A stretch of DNA of 64,000 bases from Eutrophocola sp965662685 (GCA_965662685.1 CBFIIQ010000002.1:98523-162522), one strand, 5' to 3'; counted from the stretch's first letter, positions 18,396 through 27,722 are shown. Program-made: numbers and translations. The notes: generated by a model not told the origin, from the sequence alone.

Positions 18396-20462
18396 TCAGG
18401 GGCTTGAAAGGCCGGATTTGATTGTATCTTCTTGAGGAAAAGCATAATCCATCGATCTGCCAGGCTTACCAAGGCAGTTACCCTGGATCAGATCAAGCCC
18501 CAACTCCCAGAGTAAAGGTAGTAGCTCGATTTCCTCAATACCGGAAACTCCTGCTCTCACTTTGTTATGGTGAAGAGCACTGATGAGTTTACGTAGAGCT
18601 TGTTGCTGTTTTTTACTGTAAAGAATCTCGCTGTGCAGAGACTGATCCAGTATTACAATATCCGGCTTCAGCGTATTTACCAGAGAAAGAGGGTCCATAG
18701 CGCTGCCAAAGCGTGATATGGCAATACCAATACCAAGCTCAGTGAGCTTGTTGCAAAAAGTCCGGGCAAGCTCGCTATTGCCATAGAGGTCTATTTCACT
18801 TATCTGAAAAACCATTTGGCTGGCACACCCCTTGTAACGCTGGAGCAAAGTACTTAACCAGGTCAGCATGCTTTTGTTAACCAGGCTATTGCCGCTGACA
18901 GGAATAAATAACAGCGTGCAGTTGTCATCCTGAAGATTTTCCGGATTGAACAGATAATTCAAGACTTCCCTGTCAATTTCCCCGGCCAGATTATGGATAT
19001 TGGCATGAGCGAGTAGTTCTTCCGAGATATATTCATTAGTCGAGCCCTCCAGATAGAGAAGTACTTCATATCTTTTCAGCTTGTCAGGAGTGAAGCTGAG
19101 CCAGGGCTGAAAACGTAAATGCCACTCTCTGGTATCCAGAGTCTTTCTTATCATCTCAGGGTTTAAAGAAGTATCTGTATGACAGGCAGACTGTTGCGTT
19201 GTATATGGCAACGCCAGGTTTCGGTTTATGCGAGCCCGGTTAATCATATCCTCTGCATCCAGTGCCAGTTCATTGATGAATGTCAGCCCCAGCGAGGCGC
19301 TGATGGCCATAGGTTTGTCGCCACCAGAAAAAGCACTATTAAGCCTTTTGTGTATATAGTTGGCCAAGGTCACACCTTGTTCTGCACTACTGTCAGATAA
19401 CAGCAGGCCGAATTCATTCTCTGCCATTCTCGAGGCAATGAATGGCTTGCTAATGGCGTTATTGAGGAATTCGCTGATTTCATAAAGTAACTGGTTGGTA
19501 CCTGATCTTCCTATGGTTGCCTGCATTTCCTCAAAGGCATCTATTTGCACAATCATCAGTGTGTACAACTGTTTTTGATTGATTGCTTTGGCAATCGCCG
19601 CTTCAACCTTGTTGGTAAAATTTTCCAGATTAATCAATCGCGTTAACAGATCCTGGCTGGCGAGAGATTGCTTGTCCCGTGAGTAATTACTGTTTCCACT
19701 GGCCACTTTGACTGTCACCTGTACACATTTTTCATTGTTAAAGAAAATTGGCGAAATGATCAGGCATAGATTTTCCAAAGTTGTCCTGTTGCAGACCTGA
19801 AGAGTTGTTGAGGTGGAGATTTTATTATTGAGTACTCTGGTCAGAGGTTTCCTGTCTGCTTCACTGAACAGATCCTGCAGAGAACAAGACAAAAGTTTTT
19901 TCCGTGCCTTCGTGCTGGAAGCATTGTTATTTTGAGGGCAAAAAATTGCCGTATAGCGATCATTGCAGTACAGATGGCATCTTTTACCAAGAATAGCCAA
20001 TGCGTCCTGGCAGGTGTCGAGCAATGAAAGCTGTTGTTTTTGCATTTCCCTGATCCGGTTTGCCATAAAACGATTGCTGATTTTTTCCCGTGAGTAAGCG
20101 GCTTGTTTCTTGATCGCCCGGGACAAGGCAATAGTGTTGGCGCTGTCAATGACGTCATAATTGGCCAGCTTTGTAGCTGGTATTTTTACCAATGAAGAGT
20201 TCTCTGAACAGGCAATTATGACGGCAGTCCTGCTTTCAGTTTTGCTATAGAGCTCAAGCCAGTGCGGGAGGACGATGGCATCGCTCTCAACAAGTAGGAG
20301 TAAATCAGTATGGGCTTGTTGCAGGTGTTGGGTAAAAGCCGCCTTGCTCTTTATCCCGGTAACGCGAACCGTGACACGGTCTTTACGTAACCCGGCAATT
20401 AGCTGGTTTGGCAGGTCGCTATCGGAGCTCACCACGAGCATGTGTAGTGGGGGTGTGTTCAT
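18396..20462 (-). CDS. fimX: FimX-like cyclic-di-GMP receptor with degenerate GGDEF and EAL domains
   Basis: The 688 residues match the length of Pseudomonas FimX, a cytoplasmic protein that couples c-di-GMP to type IV pilus assembly and twitching. The order is a REC-like region (about 1-120) lacking a clear phosphoacceptor, a PAS-like region (about 145-255), a GGDEF domain (about 265-425) and an EAL domain (about 435-685). The GGDEF site reads AENEF (347-351) and the EAL site reads EVL (466-468), so both enzymatic activities are probably lost while ligand binding may remain. It is adjacent to a Smp-like gene and not far from psd, which matches the Pseudomonas context. Confidence 0.88.
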   Translation of the reverse strand: MNTPPLHMLVVSSDSDLPNQLIAGLRKDRVTVRVTGIKSKAAFTQHLQQAHTDLLLLVESDAIVLPHWLELYSKTESRTAVIIACSENSSLVKIPATKLANYDVIDSANTIALSRAIKKQAAYSREKISNRFMANRIREMQKQQLSLLDTCQDALAILGKRCHLYCNDRYTAIFCPQNNNASSTKARKKLLSCSLQDLFSEADRKPLTRVLNNKISTSTTLQVCNRTTLENLCLIISPIFFNNEKCVQVTVKVASGNSNYSRDKQSLASQDLLTRLINLENFTNKVEAAIAKAINQKQLYTLMIVQIDAFEEMQATIGRSGTNQLLYEISEFLNNAISKPFIASRMAENEFGLLLSDSSAEQGVTLANYIHKRLNSAFSGGDKPMAISASLGLTFINELALDAEDMINRARINRNLALPYTTQQSACHTDTSLNPEMIRKTLDTREWHLRFQPWLSFTPDKLKRYEVLLYLEGSTNEYISEELLAHANIHNLAGEIDREVLNYLFNPENLQDDNCTLLFIPVSGNSLVNKSMLTWLSTLLQRYKGCASQMVFQISEIDLYGNSELARTFCNKLTELGIGIAISRFGSAMDPLSLVNTLKPDIVILDQSLHSEILYSKKQQQALRKLISALHHNKVRAGVSGIEEIELLPLLWELGLDLIQGNCLGKPGRSMDYAFPQEDTIKSGLSSP

Positions 20463-20504
20463 CTCGGGAAATCCATTTCCTCTTTTTAAACTACCTTGTA
20501 TATT

Positions 20505-21509
20505 TTATCCTATGGGAGTTTTCGCTTCCTCCCCGGGAATTTCTCTAACCAGTTTCGGTACCAGATAACCGGGTAATTGTGCCTGCAATGCTTTTATCAG
20601 TGCCTTGCCGGTTTCCTCTGGCACATCAAAATGGGCTGCACCACTGACCCGGTCCAGTAAATGCAGGTAGTAAGGTAAGACGCCTGCTTTAAACAATCTC
20701 TCACTTAATGCCACCAGGGCTTCACTGGAGTCATTGATATGTTTCAGCAGGACACTTTGATTAAGCAGGCTTATACCGGCTTTTTTCAGTGCAAAACAGG
20801 CAGCATCCACTTCATCATCAAATTCCTGTGCATGATTACTGTGTATAACCAGAATAGTCTGAAAGCGTGGATTTGCCAGTAACTTGCAAAGATCAGGCGT
20901 TACCCGTTGGGGAATCATAATGGGCAGGCGGGTGTGAATACGGATGCGACGGATATGACTGATTTCCGCCAGCTCATCCATAAACCAGGCCAGGTATTTA
21001 TCGGGCAGGGTAAGGGGGTCGCCGCCACTCAGAATGACCTCGCTGATACTGCTATCCTGTTTCAGGTATGCAAGACTCTCGCGCCAGTGTTCTTTGCCCG
21101 GATTGTTTTCTTCATAGGGGAAATGCCGTCTGAAACAATAGCGGCAATGAATGGCGCAACTGGAGGTGACCAGCAATAAAGCACGGCCTTCATATTTATG
21201 CAGGATACCTGGTCTCGGGTTTGCTTCGCTTTCGCCCACAGGATCCGCTGAAAATCCTGGCGCCAGGAGCGCTTCATCAGTTCCGGGAAAAATCTGTAAT
21301 AACAGGGGGTCGGCAGGATTTCCTTTTTCTATGCGCCTCAGATATGGCGCCGGAACACGCAGCGGAAATTGCTTCAACAGGGGATGTTCTGCAGGCAGGC
21401 AGTCCAGTTTCAGCGCCAGCAGATTACACAGTTCAGCGCTATCGATGGGAGTCGCCGCCAGAATTTCCTGCCAGCTCAGTTGCTGATGTAAGGCCAGTTG
21501 TGACAACAA
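20505..21509 (-). CDS. epmB: EF-P beta-lysylation protein EpmB (lysine 2,3-aminomutase-like radical SAM enzyme)
   Basis: This enzyme converts (S)-alpha-lysine to (R)-beta-lysine for attachment to elongation factor P. The radical-SAM cluster motif C118-x3-C122-x2-C125 lies in SSCAIHCRYCFRRHF, followed by VILSGGDPLTL and a PLP-binding-type C-terminal region. The 334-residue length is normal for EpmB and lacks the longer C-terminal part of clostridial lysine aminomutases. The first in-frame start is TTG at 21509. It is divergent from efp, with epmA just beyond, so the substrate, ligase and mutase genes form a compact set. It has no operon with fimX beyond a 42-bp gap. Confidence 0.94.
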   Translation of the reverse strand: MLSQLALHQQLSWQEILAATPIDSAELCNLLALKLDCLPAEHPLLKQFPLRVPAPYLRRIEKGNPADPLLLQIFPGTDEALLAPGFSADPVGESEANPRPGILHKYEGRALLLVTSSCAIHCRYCFRRHFPYEENNPGKEHWRESLAYLKQDSSISEVILSGGDPLTLPDKYLAWFMDELAEISHIRRIRIHTRLPIMIPQRVTPDLCKLLANPRFQTILVIHSNHAQEFDDEVDAACFALKKAGISLLNQSVLLKHINDSSEALVALSERLFKAGVLPYYLHLLDRVSGAAHFDVPEETGKALIKALQAQLPGYLVPKLVREIPGEEAKTPIG

Positions 21510-21657
21510 TAGTTCCGTATTTATGCCGGCTGTAAAAAGGCTTGTGAGAAGGTCCTCAGAGCCGGATTGACTGTTTTGTTTAACGTTGCGAATAGTAGCA
21601 CTCTTGTGCTGGCACAGGTATCATGCCCAGCTTTTCAAGCTTTGGTCGAGGTCTAAT

Positions 21658-22230
21658 ATGGCAAACTATTCTACTAATGAATTTAAGTCCGGTTTGAAAG
21701 TGCTGTTGGAAGGAGATCCTTGCTCCATTCTGGAAAATGAAATTGTAAAACCAGGTAAGGGCCAGGCCTTTAACCGGGTGAAACTCAGGAACCTTTTGAA
21801 TGGCCGCGTTTGGGAACGCACTTTCAAATCAGGCGAGTCACTGGAAGGAGCCGATGTTCTGGAAACAGACATGGAGTACCTGTACAGCGACGGAGAATTC
21901 TGGCATTTCATGAAAACAGACGGCAGTTTTGAGCAGGTCGCTGCAGATAAAAGTGCTGTGGAGGATGCTATCAAGTGGATGAAGGAACAGGATGTGTGTA
22001 CTGTGATTTCCTGGAATGAAGCCCCGATTTCTGTGCAGGCAGCCAACTTTGTCGAGCTGGAAGTGGCTGATACTGATCCTGGTCTGAAAGGCGATACAGC
22101 CCAGGGTGGTACCAAGCCCGCCACACTGTCCACAGGTGCTGTCGTCAAGGTACCCCTGTTTGTGGAAATCGGTGATGTACTGCGTATCGATACACGCACC
22201 GGTGAGTATCAGAACCGGGTGAAAAAATAA
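21658..22230 (+). CDS. efp: Translation elongation factor P
   Basis: EF-P relieves ribosome stalling at polyproline stretches. The real start is the ATG at 21658 (MANYSTNEF), with GAGG seven bases upstream, giving 190 residues; a longer in-frame reading upstream is artefactual. The acceptor loop VKPGKGQAF places the modified lysine at K34, as in enterobacterial EF-P, and the flanking epmB and epmA genes agree with beta-lysylation. The C-terminal TGEYQNRVKK is a typical ending. Three OB-like domains are expected from length. Confidence 0.97.
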   Translation: MANYSTNEFKSGLKVLLEGDPCSILENEIVKPGKGQAFNRVKLRNLLNGRVWERTFKSGESLEGADVLETDMEYLYSDGEFWHFMKTDGSFEQVAADKSAVEDAIKWMKEQDVCTVISWNEAPISVQAANFVELEVADTDPGLKGDTAQGGTKPATLSTGAVVKVPLFVEIGDVLRIDTRTGEYQNRVKK

Positions 22231-22286
22231 TTCAGCGTGTAAGCTAAACCAGGCCGCAGCGTTATTACTTGGCGCTGTTGCCGGAA

Positions 22287-23252
22287 ATGAAGATGACCTA
22301 TCCTGACTGGCAAGCAAGGACCGACCGCAAGATGCTTGAGGCCCGGGCAAGCTTGCTGGGCCAGATCCGACTGTTCTTTGCTGAACGTCAGGTACTTGAA
22401 GTAGACACCCCGATCCTCTCAAACGCCGCGGGTACTGATCCCAATCTCGATCCTGTATGCATCCTGCCCCAGAGCAAAGGCGAGTCATTGCTGTTTCTGC
22501 AAACCTCTCCGGAATTTGCCATGAAGCGTTTGCTGGCATCAGGCAGTGGCGCAATTTACCAGTTAGCGAAATCCTTTCGTAACAATGAGGCGGGTAAACA
22601 GCATAATCCTGAATTCACCATGCTGGAATGGTATCGCCCCGACTACTCTCTGACGCAATTAATGGATGAAGTGGAAGCACTGGTTAGTGCAGTACTGCCG
22701 CTGGAAAGGGCTGAGCGTATCAGCTATTTCGATCTGTTCCAGCGACATCTGACTCTTGATCCCTTTAACGCCTCCCTGGATACCTTGCGAGAAGTCGCCG
22801 AGGAGCGTGTGGATTTTGTTATGGCAAGCACAAACCCCGATCACTGGCTGGATCTGTTGTTCAGTCACTGCATTCAGCCGCAACTCCAGGCCCCGGTTTT
22901 CATCATCAATTACCCGGTTTCTCAGGCCGCTCTGGCGAAAGTGGAAGAAGATGAGCAGGGGCGTCTGGTGGCAAGGCGTTTTGAATTGGTGGTAGCCGGC
23001 ATGGAGCTGGCCAATGGTTATGATGAACTTACTGATGCTACGGAACAAAAACAACGTTTTGAGCGCGATCTGGCTTTGCGCAAGACTGAAGGTAAATCCC
23101 TGCATCCGGTGGATCTTAACTTGCTTGCTGCCCTCGAACACGCAATGCCGGAATGCAGCGGCGTTGCGCTTGGCGTTGATCGCTTGTTGATGTTGAAAAC
23201 CGGCAGCAAGGATATTCGCGACGTTATAAGCTTTCCCATCGATATCGCCTGA
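22287..23252 (+). CDS. epmA: EF-P--(R)-beta-lysine ligase EpmA (GenX/PoxA)
   Basis: This is a truncated class II lysyl-tRNA-synthetase-like enzyme that attaches beta-lysine to K34 of EF-P. About 321 residues from the ATG at 22287 correspond to the catalytic core without the anticodon-binding domain, as expected. Motif 2 is FRNNEAGKQHNPEFTMLEW, and motif 3 is in SGVALGVDRLLML. The start LEVDTPILSNAAGTDPNLDP is characteristic. It follows efp by 56 bp on the same strand. A TTG-initiated reading six residues longer exists. Confidence 0.95.
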   Translation: MKMTYPDWQARTDRKMLEARASLLGQIRLFFAERQVLEVDTPILSNAAGTDPNLDPVCILPQSKGESLLFLQTSPEFAMKRLLASGSGAIYQLAKSFRNNEAGKQHNPEFTMLEWYRPDYSLTQLMDEVEALVSAVLPLERAERISYFDLFQRHLTLDPFNASLDTLREVAEERVDFVMASTNPDHWLDLLFSHCIQPQLQAPVFIINYPVSQAALAKVEEDEQGRLVARRFELVVAGMELANGYDELTDATEQKQRFERDLALRKTEGKSLHPVDLNLLAALEHAMPECSGVALGVDRLLMLKTGSKDIRDVISFPIDIA

Positions 23253-23351
23253 AACACTCGCCAGTCTTTTACCTGCGCAGTAAGCAGTTTCTCCTGGCCA
23301 TGCTAAGATAAATTACACGGCATTAACCGATAACTGATAAGGAGAGAATTC

Positions 23352-23942
23352 ATGGAATCATCAACACAGCAGACTCCGCTTGATGTTGCTGAAGACGCGA
23401 GCTCGAAAAACATACCGCTGGCATATGCCGGATTCTGGATTCGTGTTCTGGCGGCACTACTTGATTCAATCCTTTTATTAATGGTGATGGTACCCCTGCT
23501 CATGGTTTTTTATGGGCCCGGGGTATTATTTGCCTCAGAATCACCGGGTCTGGCCTATGATCTGATCAATTATGCATTGCCCTTGATTGCCGTCATGGTG
23601 TTCTGGCAGTACCGCTCAGCCACCCCTGGAAAAATCATGATGGGCCTGATTATTGTTGATGCCAAAACCCTGGGAAAGCCTTCCTTCGGCAAGCTGGTGT
23701 TACGCTATATAGGTTATTACGTCTCAACCATTCCGCTGTTGCTGGGGCTGATCTGGGTTGGCATTGATAAACGAAAGCAGGGCTGGCACGACAAGATTGC
23801 CGGTACTTTGGTCTTGAAAACAGATGCAAAGTCGCAAGTGAAATCAGGGCATGACGAGGTAACTGCCACTAATGTCAGTGATGACCTGCCGCGCTATAAG
23901 GATATAGCGGCCGATCAAAAAAATGATCCCTGGAAAGAGTAG
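23352..23942 (+). CDS. RDD family membrane protein
   Basis: The 196-residue protein has the RDD pattern: Arg in AGFWIRVLAALLDSILLL, then an Asp in the first membrane helix, SATPGKIMMGLIIVD, and KQGWHDKIAGTLVL near the end. Three transmembrane segments are predicted at about 33-55, 75-92 and 120-140. The remaining 40 residues are a polar cytoplasmic tail. Function in the family is poorly defined; some members are ion antiporters. The start ATG has AAGGAGAG upstream. It follows epmA on the same strand and converges on psd. Confidence 0.85.
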   Translation: MESSTQQTPLDVAEDASSKNIPLAYAGFWIRVLAALLDSILLLMVMVPLLMVFYGPGVLFASESPGLAYDLINYALPLIAVMVFWQYRSATPGKIMMGLIIVDAKTLGKPSFGKLVLRYIGYYVSTIPLLLGLIWVGIDKRKQGWHDKIAGTLVLKTDAKSQVKSGHDEVTATNVSDDLPRYKDIAADQKNDPWKE

Positions 23943-23975
23943 TCGGTGAATTGAGCGTTTCCCGGGTTAGAGGGA

Positions 23976-24830
23976 CTAACTCACTACTTCACCAATGTTT
24001 TCACCCATTTTAAGCCCGGTGTTTTCTGCAATCGTCTGCTGCCATTTTACAGCTCCCGGTCCTGACAACAGGATAACGGTAGAACCCAGTTTAAATCGCC
24101 CCATTTCTTCTCCCCTGGCGAGTTGTATTGCCGGTTGCTGGGTGGCGTAATCAGTTTCGCTGATACCGTGATGGGTAGGTGCTACCTGTCCAGACCAGAC
24201 CGTTTCTATCCCCGCTACAATCATGGCGCCTACCAGAATGACGGCCAGTGGACCGGCATCAGTATCAAACAGGCAAACCACGCGCTCATTGCGGGCAAAC
24301 AGGTCATCTATATTTTCGCTGGTGGTCTGGTTGACTGAAAACAGTTTTCCCGGGATATAGAGCATTTTCTTCAGGCTGCCAGAGCATGGCATGTGGACAC
24401 GGTGGTAATCTTTTGGCGAAAGATAAACGGTAACAAAAGTGCCATCGAGAAAATCGCTGGCCATGGCATCAGAGCCACCAAGCAAGGCGGTCAGTGAAAA
24501 CTCTTTGCCCTTGGCCTGAAATAATTGATCGCCGCTGATATTACCCGTGGCACTGACAATGCCATCGGCGGGACTGACAAGCGTATTGTCTGCTTCTGCA
24601 ATGGGTCTGGCACCGGCTTTCAGGGCGCGGGTGAAGAAATCATTAAAACAGGAATAGTCCCCGGGCTCTGAATGAAGTGCTTCTGCCATGTTGACGCCAT
24701 ATTGCTTAATAAAGCGTTTAATCATCATGTTTTTAAGCCAGGGCGTTGTAGCGTTGGCCAATTTACCGGTCAACCGGGACAACAGATGCTGGGGGACCAG
24801 GTGCTGAAAAACAATGAACAGAAATTTCAT
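23976..24830 (-). CDS. psd: Phosphatidylserine decarboxylase proenzyme
   Basis: Inner-membrane pyruvoyl enzyme making phosphatidylethanolamine from phosphatidylserine. The self-cleavage motif LGST is at residues 248-251, so cleavage is predicted between G249 and S250. The catalytic Asp and His of proenzyme processing are D89 (SPADG) and H143 (DYHRVH). The 284-residue length matches the E. coli type. The gene lies 30 bp downstream of rhdA on the same strand, as in Pseudomonas from memory, so the two are probably co-transcribed. Confidence 0.97.
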   Translation of the reverse strand: MKFLFIVFQHLVPQHLLSRLTGKLANATTPWLKNMMIKRFIKQYGVNMAEALHSEPGDYSCFNDFFTRALKAGARPIAEADNTLVSPADGIVSATGNISGDQLFQAKGKEFSLTALLGGSDAMASDFLDGTFVTVYLSPKDYHRVHMPCSGSLKKMLYIPGKLFSVNQTTSENIDDLFARNERVVCLFDTDAGPLAVILVGAMIVAGIETVWSGQVAPTHHGISETDYATQQPAIQLARGEEMGRFKLGSTVILLSGPGAVKWQQTIAENTGLKMGENIGEVVS

Positions 24831-24860
24831 GGGGAATGGATTGTCCGCTTTAGCGTGGGC

Positions 24861-25679
24861 TTAGCTCTCAGTCTCAATAGGGGTGTCCGGTGAATTACCC
24901 CATTCTGACCAGGAACCGTCATAGGCTCTTACTGGATAACCCAGTGCCTTGGCAATCAGATAGGTAAGCCCGGAACGATGATGGGTCTGGCAATGGGTGA
25001 TGATGCTGTCACCTTCTTCAATACCCAGATCGCTTAACATGTTTTTCAGCTTCTCCAGTGGTAGCAGCCTCAGGTTGCGGGTTCGGTCCATGGTATGGAG
25101 CCAGTCCAGATTGACAGCACCGGGGATGTGACCGCCCCGCGCCGAGGACTTTTTGCTACCAATGTATTCTTCATGACTGCGTGCATCCCAGACTTTACTG
25201 TGCTCATCACTCAGTGACGCAAGTACTTCATCCAATGATGCGTTAAAGCGCATATCCAGAGTCAGGTTCACCGGCACAGGATCGACGCTGACTGGATCGC
25301 TTTCTACGGGATGACTTTCCTTATACCAGGCATGAATACCGCCATTGAGATAGGAATAGTGCTTGTGACCGATGATATCCAGAGTCCATATAAATCGACC
25401 CGCCCAACCGCCACCTTCATCATCATAGACAACAATATGCTTTTCCGGGCTATAGCCAATGCGGGAGAACAGGGTCTCAAGCTGGACTTTAGCGGGGAGT
25501 TTTCCTGGGGCTGGTGGCGTACCACGTACCAATTCTGTTGGATTCACATGCACGGCTCCCGGGACATGAATCTGCGCATAGGTGCTGGCTTGACTGACAT
25601 CGATAATAAGCAGGTCTTCATTCCCCAGAAGCGTTGCTAGCGTTTCTGGTTCAATGATCAGGTCTGTATTTGTTGGCAT
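24861..25679 (-). CDS. rhdA: Thiosulfate sulfurtransferase (rhodanese) RhdA
   Basis: Two-domain rhodanese of 272 residues. The N-terminal domain is inactive, with an Asp in VVYDDEGGG where the catalytic Cys would be. The C-terminal domain has the active-site loop HCQTHHRSG with C230. This CQTHHR loop, at the same residue number, is the hallmark of Azotobacter/Pseudomonas RhdA rather than of SseA-type 3-mercaptopyruvate sulfurtransferases. It transfers sulfane sulfur to thiophilic acceptors in the cytoplasm. The gene is upstream of psd by 30 bp. Confidence 0.93.
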   Translation of the reverse strand: MPTNTDLIIEPETLATLLGNEDLLIIDVSQASTYAQIHVPGAVHVNPTELVRGTPPAPGKLPAKVQLETLFSRIGYSPEKHIVVYDDEGGGWAGRFIWTLDIIGHKHYSYLNGGIHAWYKESHPVESDPVSVDPVPVNLTLDMRFNASLDEVLASLSDEHSKVWDARSHEEYIGSKKSSARGGHIPGAVNLDWLHTMDRTRNLRLLPLEKLKNMLSDLGIEEGDSIITHCQTHHRSGLTYLIAKALGYPVRAYDGSWSEWGNSPDTPIETES

Positions 25680-25796
25680 GGCAATGGTTTATGACGGTTG
25701 ATTGAAAGGAATCTGGATTCTAACTGATTCAGCGCTTAAAGATGAAATAGCCGGTGCCGGTTTAACATGAAACTTGTGACTTTTAGCCCATGAGTT

Positions 25797-26816
25797 TTAA
25801 TTATCCAGGCTTTGCAGTATATGACGGAAGCTGCTCATGCGCTGAGGATTAATTTGATCATCTTCAATCGCCTGCTTCAGTCTGCAGCCAGGTTCCCTGT
25901 CATGCTGGCAATCGCGGAATTTACAGTGACCCAGAAAGGGACGAAATTCGAGAAAGCCATCGAGCAGGGTTTCCTTATCCAGGTGTTCAAGATGAAACTC
26001 GCGAATACCCGGTGAATCGATCAGATCACCGCCTTCAGAAAAGTGATAAAGACGTGCAGAAGTGGTGGTATGTCTGCCTTTATCTCTGGCTTCGGACAGT
26101 GCTCCAACCTGGGTATTGGCTGCCGGCAGCAAGCGGTTAATCATTGCTGATTTTCCCACGCCAGACTGACCAACGAAGACCGAGGTTTTGTCATCCAGAC
26201 TTTTTTTCAGGGTATCCATGCCGTCACCGGTTTTGGAAGACACACAAAGTACCGGATAACCAATATTACGGTATATAGATAGCAGTGCTTCCATTTCACT
26301 GCGATTGTTTTCATCCAGCAAATCAGATTTATTCATCAATAATAGCGGCGACAGCTGGTAATGCTCTGCTGCCACCAGGTAGCGGTCGATCAGGTTGGCA
26401 TGGGGCTGCGGCAGGGGGGCAATAACAATAATGATCTGGTCGATATTGGCAGCAACGGGCCGGAGTTCGCCGAGGCTGGAGGGACGTTCAAGAAAATTCT
26501 CGCGCGGCAGCACGGCGATAATGACTCCCACCGGGTCGCCTTCCTGCCAGATAACATAATCCCCGCTGACCAGAGATTCGATATTGGAGCGTTGAAAGCA
26601 GCGGTAAATCTCCCCCTGATTTTCGCCATCAAGGGCTTCGATATCCAGTTGCTGGCCAAAGTTGGAAATTACGATGCCTTTGCGTTCTTCACCCAGGGCA
26701 GCGCTATTCAGTGACTCTTCAATTTTTGCCTGTTTTTTTGCAGCTCGCTGGGCATACACATCCTGCATTTTCTGAATTCGCCATAATTGACGGCGATTTA
26801 GCTGCTTCTTTTTCAT
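25797..26816 (-). CDS. rsgA: Ribosome small-subunit-dependent GTPase A RsgA
   Basis: Circularly permuted GTPase that checks late 30S ribosome assembly. The motifs appear in permuted order: G4 LLLMNKSDLL, then G1 VGQSGVGKSAMINRL, then G3 DSPGIREF. An OB-fold N-terminal domain precedes them, and a zinc-finger Cys3His cluster (GHCKFRDCQHDREPGC) follows. The basic N-terminus KKKQLNRRQLWRIQKMQ is also usual for the family. It is divergent from orn with 64 bp between starts, as in many gammaproteobacteria. Confidence 0.97.
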   Translation of the reverse strand: MKKKQLNRRQLWRIQKMQDVYAQRAAKKQAKIEESLNSAALGEERKGIVISNFGQQLDIEALDGENQGEIYRCFQRSNIESLVSGDYVIWQEGDPVGVIIAVLPRENFLERPSSLGELRPVAANIDQIIIVIAPLPQPHANLIDRYLVAAEHYQLSPLLLMNKSDLLDENNRSEMEALLSIYRNIGYPVLCVSSKTGDGMDTLKKSLDDKTSVFVGQSGVGKSAMINRLLPAANTQVGALSEARDKGRHTTTSARLYHFSEGGDLIDSPGIREFHLEHLDKETLLDGFLEFRPFLGHCKFRDCQHDREPGCRLKQAIEDDQINPQRMSSFRHILQSLDN

Positions 26817-26880
26817 AAGGCATATTATCAGGGCCTTTGTTACAATCCTTCAACTTTTAACGACCCGCATTGAATAAATA

Positions 26881-27438
26881 ATGGATAAAAAGCAGCATCT
26901 CATCTGGATTGACCTGGAAATGACGGGCTTGATCCCGGAAAGTGACCGGATTATTGAAATTGCCACAATTGTTACCAATACCGATCTGCAGATTATTGAC
27001 GAAGGCCCGGTCCTTGCCATTCATCAACCTGAGTCATATATCGAAGGCATGGATGACTGGAATAAACGCCACCATGGTGCCTCCGGTTTAATAGAGAGGG
27101 TACGTCTGAGTCTGAATAACGAGAGTGAAGCGGAACAGGCCACTATCCGGTTTCTCGCCAAGTATAGTGATCGTGGATTTTCGCCAATGTGTGGTAACAG
27201 TATCTGCCAGGATCGACGCTTTCTTGCCCGCTACATGCCAACACTGGAAGCCTTTTTTCATTACCGCAACCTGGATGTCAGCTCTATCAAGGAATTGGCC
27301 AAGCGCTGGCGGCCGGATATTGCGGATGGCTTGAAAAAAGAAAGTTCGCACAAGGCCCTGGAAGATATTCGCGATTCCATTGATGAATTACGTTATTACC
27401 GAGAACATTTCTTTAAAACTTCCCGCCCTTCCAGCTGA
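26881..27438 (+). CDS. orn: Oligoribonuclease Orn
   Basis: DEDDh 3'-5' exoribonuclease that degrades 2-5-nt RNAs, including pGpG from c-di-GMP turnover, which is relevant because fimX is nearby. The ExoI motif is WIDLEMTGL with D11 and E13; ExoII is around CGNSICQDRRFL, and ExoIII is HKALEDIRDSIDEL, with the catalytic His and Asp. The 185-residue length is normal. The ATG at 26881 gives the expected N-terminus. A hairpin lies 50 bp downstream but its U-run faces the opposite strand. Confidence 0.97.
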   Translation: MDKKQHLIWIDLEMTGLIPESDRIIEIATIVTNTDLQIIDEGPVLAIHQPESYIEGMDDWNKRHHGASGLIERVRLSLNNESEAEQATIRFLAKYSDRGFSPMCGNSICQDRRFLARYMPTLEAFFHYRNLDVSSIKELAKRWRPDIADGLKKESSHKALEDIRDSIDELRYYREHFFKTSRPSS

Positions 27439-27488
27439 AAATTCTGTTTTCATCAGCAAGTCCTGATGCAATGGTTTTTGTCACAGGC

Positions 27489-27516
27489 AAAAAAAAGCCC
27501 CGATAGGGTACGGGGC
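27489..27516 (-). terminator. Intrinsic terminator on the minus strand downstream of orn
   Basis: AGCCCCG (27496-27502) pairs with CGGGGCT (27511-27517), with an 8-base loop. On the minus strand the stem is followed by an unbroken run of U from the 27489-27495 A-tract, the classic Rho-independent form. On the plus strand no U-run follows, so it is not an obvious orn terminator. No minus-strand protein gene lies directly upstream of it, which raises the possibility of a small RNA or of antisense readthrough. Confidence 0.7.
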
Positions 27517-27722
27517 TGAGGGGGACGTGCTAGGGATAAACTTTAACCAAAAAAATCAATTTGAGACCAGTTACACTTACTATTAACCTTGATTGCCCGG
27601 TGTCTATGTTATCCTCTACGCGTGCCATAATGAGCTGGATCACAAGGTTTTAAATATTTTTTCAGAACTAAAATAGCCCCGCAGAGCCCTGTTTATGGGC
27701 CTTATATAAAAAAGCAGGCAAT
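27517..27722 (-). ncRNA. Candidate minus-strand small RNA ending at the 27.49-kb terminator
   Basis: This 206-bp gap lies between orn and the next plus-strand gene. It has no ORF on the minus strand but leads directly into a strong minus-strand terminator. No clear -35/-10 pair could be assigned. It does not match any small RNA I can recognise by eye. The alternative is that the terminator stops transcripts running leftwards from the spermidine-synthase-like gene at 28.07 kb. Confidence 0.25.

Noticed and set aside
21838..22554. 238-residue minus-strand ORF opposite efp and epmA
   Set aside because: It lies antisense to two clearly identified genes and shows no domain, signal or codon pattern of its own.
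27439..27722. tRNA genes downstream of orn
   Set aside because: tRNA genes follow orn in E. coli, so I looked for cloverleaf arms and a CCA end on both strands; only the terminator hairpin is present.
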